Below, in pieces: positions 38,843-50,420 of a stretch of DNA of 64,000 nt. A program made the translations under genes and the position numbers. The number at the start of each line of letters is the position of its first letter. Position 1 is the stretch's first letter. The notes beneath the pieces were generated by a model, which searched no databases, had not been told where the DNA came from, and saw only the letters and a list, made by a program, of their open reading frames with translations. Source of the stretch: Chionoecetes opilio (lineage: Eukaryota > Arthropoda > Malacostraca > Decapoda > Majidae); the NCBI GenBank assembly GCA_016584305.1, contig JACEEZ010013467.1, positions 27,501 to 91,500 on the forward strand, in the 5' to 3' direction.

Positions 38843-39154
38843 TATAAGTTTCATGAACGGCTGATTTTGCCCCCATCGGCATGAGGATCCGACGTCGGGA
38901 GCCATGGCGAGGTTGGTATGCCGGAGGGGTCACCCACCCTAAGACCAAGACCAGATGCAATAAAAAAACATTGCAATTTGGCGCCAAAGACGGTTACGGA
39001 CTCCCCAACTCAGAGAAATGACTTCTTGTAAGGTAAATATCGCATATCGCATTGCGCATATCGATAATTGCGCATGTCTCACCAAGTTTTAAATATTTTG
39101 ATGTAAATATGCAGTTTTAACCAATACTCCCTATTGACCAATGACTCCTCCCTT

Positions 39155-40425
39155 CTAACGGGGGGGGGGGGGCTGCGCCCTCAAGAACCCCCCTTCTTAG
39201 TTAATCACTAACTTGGGCATTGTTTTCGGGTAAAAACCTAACCTCGCTAGGTGTGTTTTCCCCCAGACCCCCGCTAGTTACCGCACTGAGCCTGGGCATT
39301 GTTTTTTTCTTACCATACCTCGCAAGGGGGGTTTCGTTTCCCCCCAAAACCCGCCGCGCTATTTAACCTACCTTACACTAGGCATTGTTTTTAACAAAAC
39401 TCGCAAGGGGGTTTCGTTCCTCCCAGACCCCCCCCCCCCCTCGCTATTGTAACTAACCTAACCTAGCATTGGTTTTCCTTACAAAAACTCGCGAAAGGGG
39501 GTTTCGTTCCTCCCCAGCCCCCCCCTCCCCAGTTAACTAACCTACCTAGGCATTGTTTTCTTAACAAACTCGCAAAGGGGTTTCGTTCCCACCCCCTGCT
39601 AGTTTAACTACCTAACCTAGGCCTTGTTTTCCTTAACATAACCTCGCAAGGGGGGTTTCGTCCCCCCGCCCGCTAGGTACTAACCTAACCTAGGCATTGT
39701 TTTCCTTAACATAACTTCGCAAGGGGGGTTTTCGTTGTCCCCCCCAGACCCCCCCGCTAGTTAACTAACCTAACTAGGCATTGATTTTCTAAACATAACC
39801 TCGCAGGGGGTTTCGTTCCCCCCCAACCCCCCGCTAGTTAACTAACCGAACCTAGGGCATTTTGTTTTCTTAACATAACTCGCAGGGGGGTTTCGTTCCC
39901 CCCCAAACCCACCCGCTAGTTAACTAACCTAACCTAGTCATTGTTTTCTTAACATACACCATCGCAGGGGGGTTTCGTTCCCCCCCAGACCCCCCGCTAG
40001 TTAACTACCTAACCTAGGCTTGTTTCTTAACATAACCTCGCAAGGGGGGTTTCGTTCCCCCCCAGACCCCCCCGCTAGTTAACTAACCTAACCTAGGCAT
40101 TGTTTCTTACGTATAACCTCGCAAGGGGTTTTCGGTCCACCCAGACCCCCCGCTATCGTTAACTAACCTAAGCCTGGACCATTGTTTTAACGTAATCTAG
40201 AGCCCCTCGCTAGGGGGCTTTTCGCCCCCCCCCCCCCAGACCCCCCTGCTATTAGTTAAGTGACCTAGCCTGGGCATGATTTTCTTAACATACCTCGCTA
40301 GGGGGGTTTTCGTCGTCGGCCCCCCCCCCGACCCACTGCTAGTTGCTAACCCTAACTGGCGTTGTTTTTCTCGTAACCTAACCTCGCTAGGGGAGTTTCG
40401 TCCCCCCAGCCAGACCCCCCTTGTT
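39155..40425. repeat. C-rich minisatellite array 1 (unit about 80-90 bp)
   Basis: Unit: CTAACCTAACCTAGGCATTG, TTTTCTTAACATAACCTCGC, AAGGGGGGTTTCGTTCCCCC, CCAGACCCCCCGCTAGTTAA; about 15 copies with many indels in homopolymers. Every unit has a G-run followed by C-runs, so it is strongly self-complementary. Confidence 0.93.
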
Positions 40426-41244
40426 TTTATTTTTCTTTCCGCCGGTGTCTGTGTGTCCAATCAAGATTGATTGGTGAAATGGGTAATAAACCTCCGGTCA
40501 AAACAGCGGGGAACACCGATGGGTATGTAGATTTGTTGACTGTCTTGACTTGCAGTTCTTTCAACGAGACTACCAAGAAACACTGAAAAGTATGAATTAG
40601 CCTGCCTTGGTAGGCTTCGTAACCGCGTTGACATCTTCAATCAGAAATGGTCACATATTGAATTTTATGTTGATTATTGTGTTTCATGGAAGTTTTTAAT
40701 AGTATAATGCTCCATCGATCATCTCGTCGGTAGGGTTCCGCCGACTAATTGTGCCTCGATGGGGCCCACGATGGGGATGAAATTGCACTGTTTTGGACCA
40801 GAGGTGTTCGGGCATTTTCACGCCGGACCTATAGGGCACGATAAGAGCCTTCTTGCAACTGGGCCTAGGCCTTTGAAGAAGTGGTCATTTTTCCACCCAG
40901 TACATACGATAGTGAGTGGGAGCCGCCCGACCGTCGTGATACTTCATGTGAATTGAGTTTCATAATGGCTATTTTAGCCCCCCAGTCGGCATGAGGACCC
41001 GACGTCGGGAGCCATGTCGAAGGTTTGGTATGCCGAGGGGTTACCCACCCTAAGACGCAAGACAGATTGCAATAACAAAACAATTGCAATTGTGCGCCAA
41101 AGACGAGTTCCGGACTCCCAACTCAGCAAAACTACTTCTTATAAGGTTAATATCGCATGTGTCTCACCAAGTTTTTAAAATTTTTATGTAAATATGCATT
41201 TTTAACCATAATACCTATTGACAATACTACCTCCTGTCATAACG
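40426..41244. repeat. Blocks B and A' between the arrays
   Basis: 40440-40876 (block B) shares CAAAACAGCGGGGAACACCG with 42980-43015 and GATCATCTCGTCGGTAGG with 45235. 40877-41240 (block A') matches 38283-38340 plus 38845-39150 (GACCGTCGTGATACTTCAT; ACGTCGGGAGCCATG). The order A-array-B then A'-array'-B' shows a tandem segmental duplication. Confidence 0.8.
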
Positions 41245-42910
41245 AGAGGGGGGGGGGGGACTGCGCCCCTCCAGACCCCCCTGCTAGTTAAATAACTAAC
41301 TTGGACAGTTTTCGTAACCCAAACCCCGTAGGGGGTTTTCTTCCCCCCCCGACCCTCCCGCTGTTAAACCCTGATCGCCTAGGCATTTTTTTCTTAAAAC
41401 CCAACCCGCAAGGGGGGGGTTTTCCCTTCCCCCCCCCGGCCCCCCCCCCCCTATTAAAACCCCTGAGCCTAGGCATTGTTTTCTTTAAAAAAACTCGCAG
41501 GGGGGGGCGTTCCCCCCGGGCCCCCCCCCTAGTTACTAAACCCCAACCTAGGCATTTTTTTTTTAAAAAAACTCGCAAGGGGGGGTTTTGTTTCCCCCCC
41601 AGCCCCCCGCTATTTTAACTAAACCCAACCTAGGTATTTTTTTCTTAACAAAATGCAAGGGGGGGTTTCATTCCCCCCCCAGACCCCCCCCCTGTTAACT
41701 AACCTAACCCAGGCATTGTTTTCTTAAAAAAAACTCGCAAGGGGGGTTTTTTCCCCCCCAAACCCCCCGCTAGTTAACTAACCTAACAAGGGGATGGTTT
41801 TTCTTAACCTAACCTCGCAAGGGGGTTTCTTTCCCCCCCAACCCCCCCGCTAGTTAAAAGCACTGGGGGCCAAAATTTTTTTTCCCAACAAAACTCCAAG
41901 GGGGGTTTCGTTTTCCCCCCCGACCCCCCCGCTGTTACAAAACCCAACCCGGGCATTGTTTTCTTAACAAAAACTCGCAAGGGGGGGTTTCGTTCCCCCC
42001 CCCGCCCCCCCCCTAGTTAAATAACCTAATAGGGTTTTTTTCTTACAAAATCGCAAGGGGGGGTTTTGTTCCCCCCCAAAAACCCCCCCTGCAGTTATAA
42101 AACCTAACCCAGGATTTTTTTCTTAACAAAAATCGCAAGGGGGTTTCGTTTCCCCCCCCCCCCCCCCCGCTAGTTAACTAACCCCAAAACCCCTAGGGAT
42201 TTTTTTCCCTTTAAAAAAACTCGCAAGGGGGGTTTCGATCGTTCCCCCCAAAACCCCCCCTATTAAAATAACCCACCTAGGCATTGTTTTCTTTAAAAAA
42301 ACTCGCAAGGGGGGTTTTTCCCCCCAGACCCCCCCGCTGTTAAATAACCTAACCTAGGCTTGTTTTTCTTAAAAAACTCGCAAGGGGGTTTCGTTCCCCC
42401 AGACCCCCCCGCAGTTCTAACCTAACCAGGCATTGTTTTCTTACAAACTCGCAAGGGGGGTTTTCGTTCCCCCAGACCCCCCCCCTATTACTAAACCCAC
42501 CTGGCATTGTTTTTTAACAAAACCCCGCAAAGGGGGGTTTCGCCCCCCCCCCCCCCGCTAGTTATAACTAACCTGGGGATTGTTTCTTAAAAAACTCGCA
42601 GGGGGGTTTCGCCCCCCCCCGACCCCCCCCAGTTACTAACCCCAACCTGGGCTTGTTTTCAAAAAACTCGCAAGGGGGGGTTTTGTTTCCCCCCCCCCCC
42701 CCCTTTTAATTAATCCGCCGGGGGTTTTTCAAATAATGAGGGGGTTTCCCCCCCCCAAAACCCCCCTGTAGTTTAATTTAACCCGGGCCCGTTTTTCTTA
42801 ACCAAAACTCGCATGGGTTTCCCCCCCTCCCGACCCCCTCTAGGACTAACCAAAACCTGGAAATTGTTTTCGAACTAACTCGTAGGGAGTTTCGTCCCCC
42901 AGCCAGACCC
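41245..42910. repeat. C-rich minisatellite array 2
   Basis: Same unit as array 1, about 20 copies, more degraded (TTAAAAAAACTCGC variants). Bounded on the left by block A' and on the right by block B'. Confidence 0.92.
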
Positions 42911-43019
42911 CCTTGTGTTATTTTTAATTTCCGACGGCTGTCTGTGCGTCCAAGATTGATGGGTGAAAATGGTAAATAGGCCCTCCGCTCAAAACAGTGG
43001 GAGAACACCGATGGGTATG

Positions 43020-45184
43020 CTTCTGGGTTGTCTCTCATCAAGCTCCAGCAATAATCCGCCATCATATGTGAGTCCCACCGGCCTTGATACCGTTCTTCCA
43101 TTGTTTTAATGTCCTGATGAAAACGCTCCCCTTGTTTCCTCGCTCACATCCCCAAGGTTCTCCGGAAACTTGTCCAAATGGCTGTGTAAATAGTGAACCT
43201 TGATACTCATTCTACATCCAAGATCTCGCAGGCTCATTAGTAGCTCTTCCACAATCTCTTCATAGTTGTCTGCTTTCTTATTCCCTTGAAAATTCTTCAC
43301 CACATTACAAAATGCATTCCAAGCTCTTTCTTCTGTCTCATTCATTGATGTGATAAAATTTGGATCTCTCATTAGTGTTCTTATTTGAGGTCCATCAAAT
43401 ATTCCAGCCTTTTTCTTCTTCACTAAGACCAGAAAAGTTGAACATATATAGCTGAAGCATTCTCCACTGTGATCAAGAGTTTTTGACGAACTGCTTCATC
43501 AATCCAAGTTTTATGTGCAAGGAGGAAAGACAATCTTCTTCCTATCCACTAGGGGATCATTGATGACATTCTTATCGCCAGATGCCAAACTCTGTCGCTG
43601 AGGCCATACTTTTTTCACCCAATGCTCTGCTGTAGCTCTACTGTCCCAGTAACACAGAAAACAGGGGTATTTTGTGTACCCTCCTTGCTGACCTAAAAGA
43701 AAGTTAACCATTTTCAAATCGACACAAATTAACCATCCATGAACATGATATTGCAACCTCTCTAGGACAATCTTGATGTTGTTATATTCTTCTTTAAGTT
43801 TTACAGAATGACCTATTGGTACAGAGTCATACTTATTTCCATTGTGTAACAGAACACATTTCAAACTTCTTTTGGAACTGTCAATAAAAAGCCTCCAATC
43901 CCTTGAATCATATGCTAGCAGTCCCATAAAAAGAAGTAGCCCTTCTACATCAGTACAATAGACAAGCTGGCCATCTGAATGGAAGTACTTACGCAGTTCT
44001 GCTTCCCTGTTACGATAAAATGAGACACCTGTGCCGGGTTTCAGCTTCGATTCTCTTGCAGTCTTGAAGACAACAGTTCAGCAGACTCTTTTGGTAGATA
44101 AAGATCTCAAACCAATCATTCAAAGCAGACTGAGTAACAGAATTGGTTTGTCACAATCTTCATCAGATGGCTGAAAAATTCTGTAGTGTCTTCTTCATCA
44201 GTGGGAGCAGGTGAGCAGAGATCTGTTTCATCATTTTTTTGAAGCTCAGTAAATATTGGTACAGGTATTTCTTCACTATGGTAACTGGTCGAATAGCTGA
44301 AGGGGTACTTGGGTATTGCAAATATTTCTTGTTTTTCTTATTGAAACCTTTTACATTGACAAGGCAGAAATAGCAGTCATCTAAATGATTGCTTGGTTCT
44401 CTCCAAACCATAGGCACTCCAAACTTAAGTTTAGCCTTCTTTCCTTGAGACCCTGATCTCAAAGTCTCAACACAGGTTTTGCACACTTTGTGAGGAGCCC
44501 ATGCTTGTCTTGGTCTCCAAGTGGTACTTTGAAGTACGCAAAATACACGCTCTTACAAAGTCAGTAAAGTTGTGCCTCTGAGTCTTCAAAGTAAAGCTTC
44601 CACAGATGTAGCAAAATATATTTGGATCATTTGAGCACTTTCTTCTGTGAGATGTAGAGGCATTGTTAGAGCAGCAACACCAACTGCGGACAAATAAAAG
44701 AAAAAGAGTTGTTAGCTACCTGAGTTGTTCCTTGAATTTGCTACCCAACCACCTACACCTTAGGCATTGTTTCACAAAAAGAAACAACAGGAGAAATACA
44801 ATAATAACTCAATTCAATGTAAAAAATTCAATAATAAAACACTACCTGCGGACGATTGCTGTGCAAGTTGAAATGTGTTTGTTTACTTTCGTATCATAAA
44901 GAATGGGAATGTTATGCATGTTCAAAGAAAACGAAGATATTCTCCAGTTTATTGGGAGACTGAATTAAAAATAAACCATATAATCCGGCCCTTTTGCTAC
45001 ACTACTCAATAGAAGGATAAATTTTTCTTGAAATTCATGAAAATGGAATATATACCTATAGCGTAAAAACTTGATGTGATAGAGAAAATATAAGATCAGA
45101 TTTGAATTCAGCACCCTCAAATTAGTCTAAAACTGTTCTTAAATTCCATGCCAGAACTTTTTTTTTTTTTTTTGTTGACCAGTG
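43020..45184 (-). mobile_element. Transposon K3 (3' end truncated)
   Basis: Minus-strand start at 45184: CACTGGTCAACAAA, followed by the K subterminal motif at 45113-45065 (AAAAACTTGATGTGATAGAG ... GAATTCAGCA). It carries the longest version of the K protein in the window. On the left it breaks off at about 43020 inside block B', so the second TIR is missing and no duplication can be read. Confidence 0.7.
43035..44660 (-). pseudogene. K-family protein, nearly full-length but frameshifted (candidate transposase)
   Basis: Read along the minus strand. The N-terminal Cys cluster C-x7-C-x2-C (KCSNDPNIFCYICGSFT) is followed by KTCVETLR and KFGVPMVWREPSNHLDDCYF, then CLVNVKGFNKK (a second Cys pair) and PSAIRP. 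The C-terminal domain follows: DWRLFIDSSKRSLKCVLLHN, GWLICVDLKMVNFLLGQQGG, YTKYPCFLCYWDSRA, KAGIFDGPQIRTL, KVHYLHSHLDKFPENLGD and MEERYQGRWDSHMMADYCWS. At least three frame breaks (about 44160-43930, about 43510, about 43440) and one near 43106 disable it. I know this as an unnamed, multicopy protein family in arthropods and cnidarians. The Asp residues in FIDSS and CVDLK could be DDE-type catalytic positions; that is inference. Confidence 0.75.
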
Positions 45185-45229
45185 AATTATTGATGTTCAA
45201 TGGAAGTATTTAATAATACATGATGCTCA

Positions 45230-45395
45230 TCGATCATCTCGTCGGTAGGGGGTTACCGCCCGACAATTTTTGCCCGATGGGGCCCACGATGGGGATGAAA
45301 TGGCACTGTTCTTGAACCAGAGGTGTCGGGCATTTCCACGCCGGGACCCTATGGGGAGCACGATAAGACCTTCTTGCAACTGGGCCTTAGTGTTG
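45230..45395 (+). repeat. Block B copy (third)
   Basis: Matches 40705-40870 (GGGGCCCACGATGGGGATGA; CTTCTTGCAACTGGGCC). It lies just beyond the K3 end. Confidence 0.75.
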
Positions 45396-45399
45396 GCCG

Positions 45400-45590
45400 A
45401 AGCCACCACCCCGGGAGGGGGGTCATAAACCCCCGGCTAACACCCGGTACCCATTCACTGCTGGGTGGACAGGGGCTCGGGTTTTAAGAAAGACCACCCA
45501 TCTGTCTTCGCTCCGCCTGGGGATCGAACCCGGGACTTCTTGGTTGTGAGCCGAGCGTGCTAACCACTACACATTTGCATAGTGCCCTAA
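45400..45590 (-). mobile_element. tRNA-derived SINE (family S1), minus strand
   Basis: Minus strand: A box TAGTGGTTAGCACGCTCGG, B box GGTTCGATCCC. The body CCACCCAGCAGTGAATGGGT and ACCGGGTGTTAGCC is shared with 13014-13250. The plus-strand left end has CCCGGGAGGGGG. Confidence 0.82.
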
Positions 45591-45935
45591 ATATTTCAGT
45601 TTGACATCATGCAAGTCCATGTATAAGTTAGAAAACAATGCTAGGCCATTCTAAGAGCTCAAAACAATTAGATATCGATGTGTAATACAGACAATCACGC
45701 TACTACTCTTTGCTGTGCCTTCAATAATGTCAACTTTAACGATATTCCTTGAGCCTCAGTAAGAGGTAATGACGTGTACGACACTTTTACTCCGGGCAAC
45801 ATCTAGAAAGGGCTTTGGCAGCGCTACAATCGTAATTTGTGATGGCAAGCAGGGGCGGAGCTTAAATAAATATAATTTTGCTTTGTAATGTCGTCACAAA
45901 ATACGCCTATTGTTTGCAATGTTTTGCGTTGATTA
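45591..45935. other. Flank of K1; no gene
   Basis: Moderately AT-rich. Its last 40 bp (TTTGCAATGTTTTGCGTTGA) belong to the repeat whose uninterrupted copy lies at 56086-56160. Confidence 0.55.
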
Positions 45936-47284
45936 CACTGGGGAACAATTTGAAAAAAATAAATTGTTGAGTTAGATTTTTGAGCTTATTTAGACTAAAA
46001 TTGGCATGCTGATTCCAAAATCTGTAGTCAGTTTTTTTCTAGCACGTCAAGTTTTTTCTCCACAGCTTACCCTCCAGATAAGCAAAATTCCACTTGTGAG
46101 CTCTAGTAAAACTTCTACACAATGGCAATTTGTTTGGCGCAGTCCCTATTGGGCATTCGGTCTGTCTTCGTGAAGAATATGGAGATGTAAAGAGAGTCAT
46201 TGAGTTATTGCAATATGACAAACACAATTGGATCATCTGTGTTGACCTTAAAATGGTGTCCTTCCTTCTTGGTCAACAACGTGGATACACAAAGTATCCC
46301 TGCTTTCTCTGTATGTGGGATAGCAGAGCTCGAGAGAAGCATTGGGTTCAGACGAATTGGACTCCGAGATCTGATCTTAAACCTGGAGATCGTAACATTG
46401 TACATGAGCCACTTGTTGACAGGAAGAAAATAATATTCCCACCCCTGAACATAAAACTAGGTCTCATGAAACAATTTGTAAAAGCATTGTCAACTGATGG
46501 CGACTGTTTGAAGTACATCATCTTGGCATTTCCTGGACTGTCAATTGAAAAAATCAAGGCCGGTGTGTTTGATGGTCTACAAATTCGACAGCTCATCAAA
46601 GATGAACATTTCAACGGTACTATGTCAGACCTTGAAAAGAATCCTTGGCTATCATTCAAAGACGTCGTCAAGAACTTTCTTGGAAATACACGTGCAAGTA
46701 ATTACACAGAAATTGTTCAGAAACTATTGGAGAGCTACAAAGTGCTTGGTTGCAACATGAGTATTAAAGTACATTTTTTGCATAGCCATCTTGCCAACTT
46801 TCCGGAAAATCTTGGTGCTGCTAGCGACGAGCAAGGTGAACGATTTCACAAAGATTTGAAGGTTATGGAAAAACGTTACCAGGGTAGATGGGATGTGCAT
46901 ATGATGGCTGACTATTGTTGGAGCATCAAACGCGATAGTCCTCAAGTTGAACACTCCAGACAAAGCTACAAACGTAAATTTTTACCTTAACCTGCACACA
47001 ATTATAGCCTTATCCTTTCTAAAAACATGATAATGTTAAATAAACATTCTATTCATGCCTATTTCTTTCATTTTTTATTGTATGTTAACATTTGCAACTT
47101 TTTATAAAATAAGCACTGTTACTGTTATGTACAGTATTTTTCATATTTTATAAGAAAACGAAAATCCTACAGTTCAAAAACTTGTCGTGATAGAGAAAAA
47201 CTGAGATCAGTTTTGGATTCAGCACCCAAAAATTACTTAATAACAAGTGTCAGACCTAACTCAACAAAAATTTGTTCCCCAGTG
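45936..47284 (+). mobile_element. Transposon K1, 1349 bp, TTA duplication
   Basis: Ends CACTGGGGAACAA and complement TTGTTCCCCAGTG, with the inverted pair continuing to TTGTTGAGTTAG / CTAACTCAACAA. Flanked by TTA at 45933-45935 and 47285-47287. A related uninterrupted site on the minus strand at 56115-56140 reads GCTGATTATTATTTCGGC with a single TTA at the junction. Subterminal motif present at both ends (46008-46057 inverted, 47175-47225 direct). It encodes only the C-terminal part of the K protein. CACTG ends with 3-bp duplications recall CACTA/EnSpm elements, but the protein is not a recognised CACTA transposase. Confidence 0.87.
46130..46990 (+). CDS. K-family protein, intact C-terminal portion
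   Basis: 286 codons open. The homologous frame can be followed a little upstream (LLHNGNLFGAVPIGHSV, from about 46109), so the ATG at 46130 is only the first Met of a truncated gene. Order: VPIGHSVCLREEYGDVKR, WIICVDLKMVSFLLGQQRGY, TKYPCFLCMWDSRAREKHW (C-x2-C-x-WDSR), HEPLVDRKKIIFPPLNIKLG, LMKQFVKAL, GVFDGLQIRQLI, NMSIKVHFLHSHLANFPENL, GERFHKDLKVMEKRYQGRWD and HMMADYCWSIKRDSP, ending RKFLP. The N-terminal Cys domain and the FIDSS motif are missing, so it is not expected to be active alone. Lack of stops across this span suggests a young insertion. Confidence 0.78.
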   Translation: MFGAVPIGHSVCLREEYGDVKRVIELLQYDKHNWIICVDLKMVSFLLGQQRGYTKYPCFLCMWDSRAREKHWVQTNWTPRSDLKPGDRNIVHEPLVDRKKIIFPPLNIKLGLMKQFVKALSTDGDCLKYIILAFPGLSIEKIKAGVFDGLQIRQLIKDEHFNGTMSDLEKNPWLSFKDVVKNFLGNTRASNYTEIVQKLLESYKVLGCNMSIKVHFLHSHLANFPENLGAASDEQGERFHKDLKVMEKRYQGRWDVHMMADYCWSIKRDSPQVEHSRQSYKRKFLP

Positions 47285-47287
47285 TTA

Positions 47288-47559
47288 TTATTTCGGCTCC
47301 TACCAAGCTTGTTGTGTTTTTGTCGCAGAAACCAATCAAGACAAATAACGGTCTTCGGACCAAGACGGTGCTTGGACGACAAACACACGGCTCTAATTAT
47401 TGCGTATTGCAATTGGCAATAAAGCTTATGAAAGCTTGAAAAAAGTAACTGTTTTGAATGAAATAATTTCAATATGAAGAAATAGTGAAAACAGATATCA
47501 TTGCGTCTGATCCAGAAAAAAAAAAAAAAATACAAACGCGTAGGAAATCTGCTCCTATA
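47288..47559. other. Host repeat right of K1 and J-type end
   Basis: 47288-47395 is the right half of the repeat also found at 56013-56115 (inverted): GCTTGTTGTGTTTTTGTCGC, GGTGCTTGGACGACAAACAC. Then AT-rich DNA with an A-run at 47515. Confidence 0.65.
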
Positions 47560-47948
47560 GGTGTCTTGCACTGACGTCACGATCTAGCGTCTTCAAGCCA
47601 AATGCCGCCCGTCGGAACGAGCTGGAGGACCAACAAACTCCACTTGCCGCCCGTGTTTGCCAGCTTATGGTACTTTTCCCCTACCAAATATATGTTTATC
47701 AGTATAAAAGATATACTGTTGTCTTCGGAATTGTTTGTTCTATAATATTATCAAATAAAAAACCGTAAAACACACTAAAGAAAGGCCATTATGAGACTCA
47801 AGAAATATGCATTCACCAACTCCAGCTCCCATTTAATATTTTGCTCGTAAACATTTTACATGGAGAATATCAATAGAAGCGGAATTTCATTAGCTTTCCA
47901 TTGATATATTTTGTTTTCTGATAAATAAATTAGAACCATGTATTAATT

Positions 47949-49941
47949 AGAGAGAACTGCAACTCCGAAATGCCAGTGGTCGCTGGCAGTTTTAACTCAC
48001 AATTTGGTGAAAAGTTGGTCAACTTGAAAGAAAAATATGGGCTTATTCCACTGCACTTAAAACACAAAAGTATAATTTTAAGAACGATTTTCTTCTATAT
48101 GTATATTGTATAGAAGCCTGAGTCTGTAAAACATGCATTTAACCAAATAACCAAGTAGGTTATAGTTGAGGAGGCGAGGTAAATGTTACTCTATGATATT
48201 ATATAGTCAATAACGTATGTTTAGAAGTTATCTATACCTAGGCAGTCATATTTTCCTGTTATTATTGTGTATCAATCAGATAGAAAGCCTGGAAGTGCAA
48301 TGAGTCGACGCGTGAAGTAGCAATGTTTTGATTCAATCTCCCCGCCACAATCTCCCCGCCCACCACTCCCAAGGCCGTCTCAATCTATAAAGGCCTGCGC
48401 CTGAGATTGATGACGTCACGGACGGCGTCTGTACGAGGCCACCGAGATGACAAGTTTACCTACCTAATTATATGTTTATCAGTATAAAAGATATATTGTT
48501 ATCTTCGGAAATGTTTGTTCTATAATATTATCAAATAAAAACCCGTAAAACACATTAAAGAAATGCCATTATGAGACTCTCAAGAAATATGCATGAACTT
48601 AAACTCTTCGCCATTTAATATTTTTCTCGAAAACATTTTACATGGAGAATATCAATAGAAGCGGAATTTAATTCGCTTTCCATTGCTATATTTTGTTTTC
48701 TGATAAATGAATGCATAAATTAGCGTTAACTAAATACATAACATCATGAAATCGGGTAATTTCGTACCTAATATATGTTTATCAGTATAAAAGATATATT
48801 GTTATCTTCGGAAATGTTTGTTCTATAATATTATCAAATAAAAAACCGTAAAACAGACTAAAGAAAGGCCATTATGAGACTCACAAGAAATATGTATGAA
48901 CTTTAACTCTTCGCCATTTAATATTTTGCTCAAAAATATTTTACATGGAGAATATCAATAGAAGCGGAATTTAATTAGCTTTCCATTGCTATATTTCGTT
49001 TTTTGATAAATGAATTAGAACCATACATAAATTAGCGTTAACTAACAAAAAAGGTCATGAAATCGGGTAATTTTTCCCGTTTGATGATGTTATTTATTTA
49101 GTTAACGCTAATGTATGTATGGTTCTAATTCATTTATCAGAAAACAAAATATAACAATGGAAAGCTAATTAAATTCCGCTTCTATTGGTATTCACCATGT
49201 AAAATGTTTGCGAGTAAAATATTAAATGGCGAAGAGTTTAAGTTCATGCATATTTCTTGAGAGTCTCATAATGGCATTTCTTTAGTGTGTTTTACGGTTT
49301 TTTATTTGATAATATTATAGAACAAACATTTCCAAAGATAACAGTATATCTTATACCGCCCGTACATCCTCACATGCTGAAAGCTCGGCTCCTACTGACT
49401 CGCGGAGCAGACTCAGCTCGTGACGTCACGTCCATCCCGCGCTCCCAGACTCAGGCTTTTACATAGAGAAGGCTTTGCCACTCCCCGCCGCGGCGTGTCG
49501 CCTCCACAATTATAACCTACATTGTCGCAGCAACAAGCCGATTTCGGCCTTCTTTATTCTTCGTTTTTCCAAGGCATTGCTTATTGTATTTTGACAAGCG
49601 TTTGCCAGACGCAGCAGTACTGTCTTAGAAAACAGTGTGAACATCACCCAAATTTTACATGCCACAATATACATGTAAAAAATATATTAAGCTTTGCTAC
49701 TCGAGGCGAGTAATTTGCATTAAATTGCTATTATAGAACGTTCCATCGTAATGAATGTCATCCATATAATTAGTAGAACAACAGAAGAACTATATTTTTT
49801 GGTATTCAGATGCGGTGCATCAATGTTTATCGCGAAATTAATTTATGAAAAATATTAGTCGCGGAGCCAAAACACAGTAGACCAACCTTTGAGTTAAAAC
49901 TGCCAGCGACCACTGGCATTTCTCGAGTTTCAGTTCTCTCT
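47949..49941 (+). mobile_element. E1 transposon copy 4 (interrupted by H copy 2)
   Basis: AATT at 47945-47948 and 49942-49945. Removing H and one 8-bp duplication (1115 bp) leaves 878 bp, exactly the length of copy 3. It is inserted at the centre of O. Confidence 0.93.
48371..49477. mobile_element. hAT-like element H, copy 2 (1107 bp)
   Basis: CCACTCCC duplicated at 48363-48370 and 49478-49485; intact E1 has one copy. Ends AAGGCCGTCTCAATCTATAA and (inverted) CAAAGCCTTCTCTATGTAAA, both leading to AAxGCCTGxGxCTG and a TGACGTCACG. The interior is R, R and inverted R. It lacks the E1/F load of copy 1. Confidence 0.88.
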
Positions 49942-50420
49942 AATTAGCGTTAACTAAATAAATAACCTCATCAATCGGGAAAAAATACCAGATTTCATGA
50001 TGTTATTTATTTAGTTAACGCTAATTTATGCATGCTATCATTAATTTATCAGACAACGAAATATATCAATGGAAAGCTAATGAAATTCCGCTTCTATTCA
50101 TACTGTCCATGTAAAAAGTTTTCTAGCAAAATATTAAAAGAGAGCTGGAGTTGGTGAATATTAAGTTCATGCATATTTCTTGAGTCTCATAATGGCCTTT
50201 CTTTAGTGTGTTTTACGGTTTTTTATTTGATAATATTATAGAAAAGGCATTTCCGAAGATAACAGTATATCTTTTATACTGATAAACATATATTTGGTAG
50301 GGGAAAAGTACCATAAGCTGGCAAACACGGGCGGCAAGTGGAGTTTGTTGGTCCTCCAGCTCGCATCTCCCGCACCTGTCGCAGCCACAACAAGGGCTGT
50401 GACGTCACGTGCAAGACACC

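Larger units (their letters stand above)
47560..50420. mobile_element. Element O: palindromic MITE-like element, TA-flanked, interrupted by E1 copy 4
   Basis: Ends GGTGTCTTGCACTGACGTCA and (inverted) GGTGTCTTGCACGTGACGTC, with TA on both sides. Long inverted arms share GGAGGACCAACAAACTCCAC, CTTGCCGCCCGTGTTTGCCA and TTATGGTACTTTTCCCCTAC, then run into R repeats (plus 47690-47935; minus 49950-50300). Without E1 the length is about 864 bp. No coding sequence. The TA flank suggests, but does not prove, a TA-targeting family. Confidence 0.8.

Noticed and set aside
38230..38905. Minus-strand frames of 153 and 92 codons
   Set aside because: They span repeat block A and the TA-flanked element and have no domain.
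40197..42720. Pro-rich frames in the C-rich arrays
   Set aside because: By-products of G/C runs in a minisatellite with many indels.
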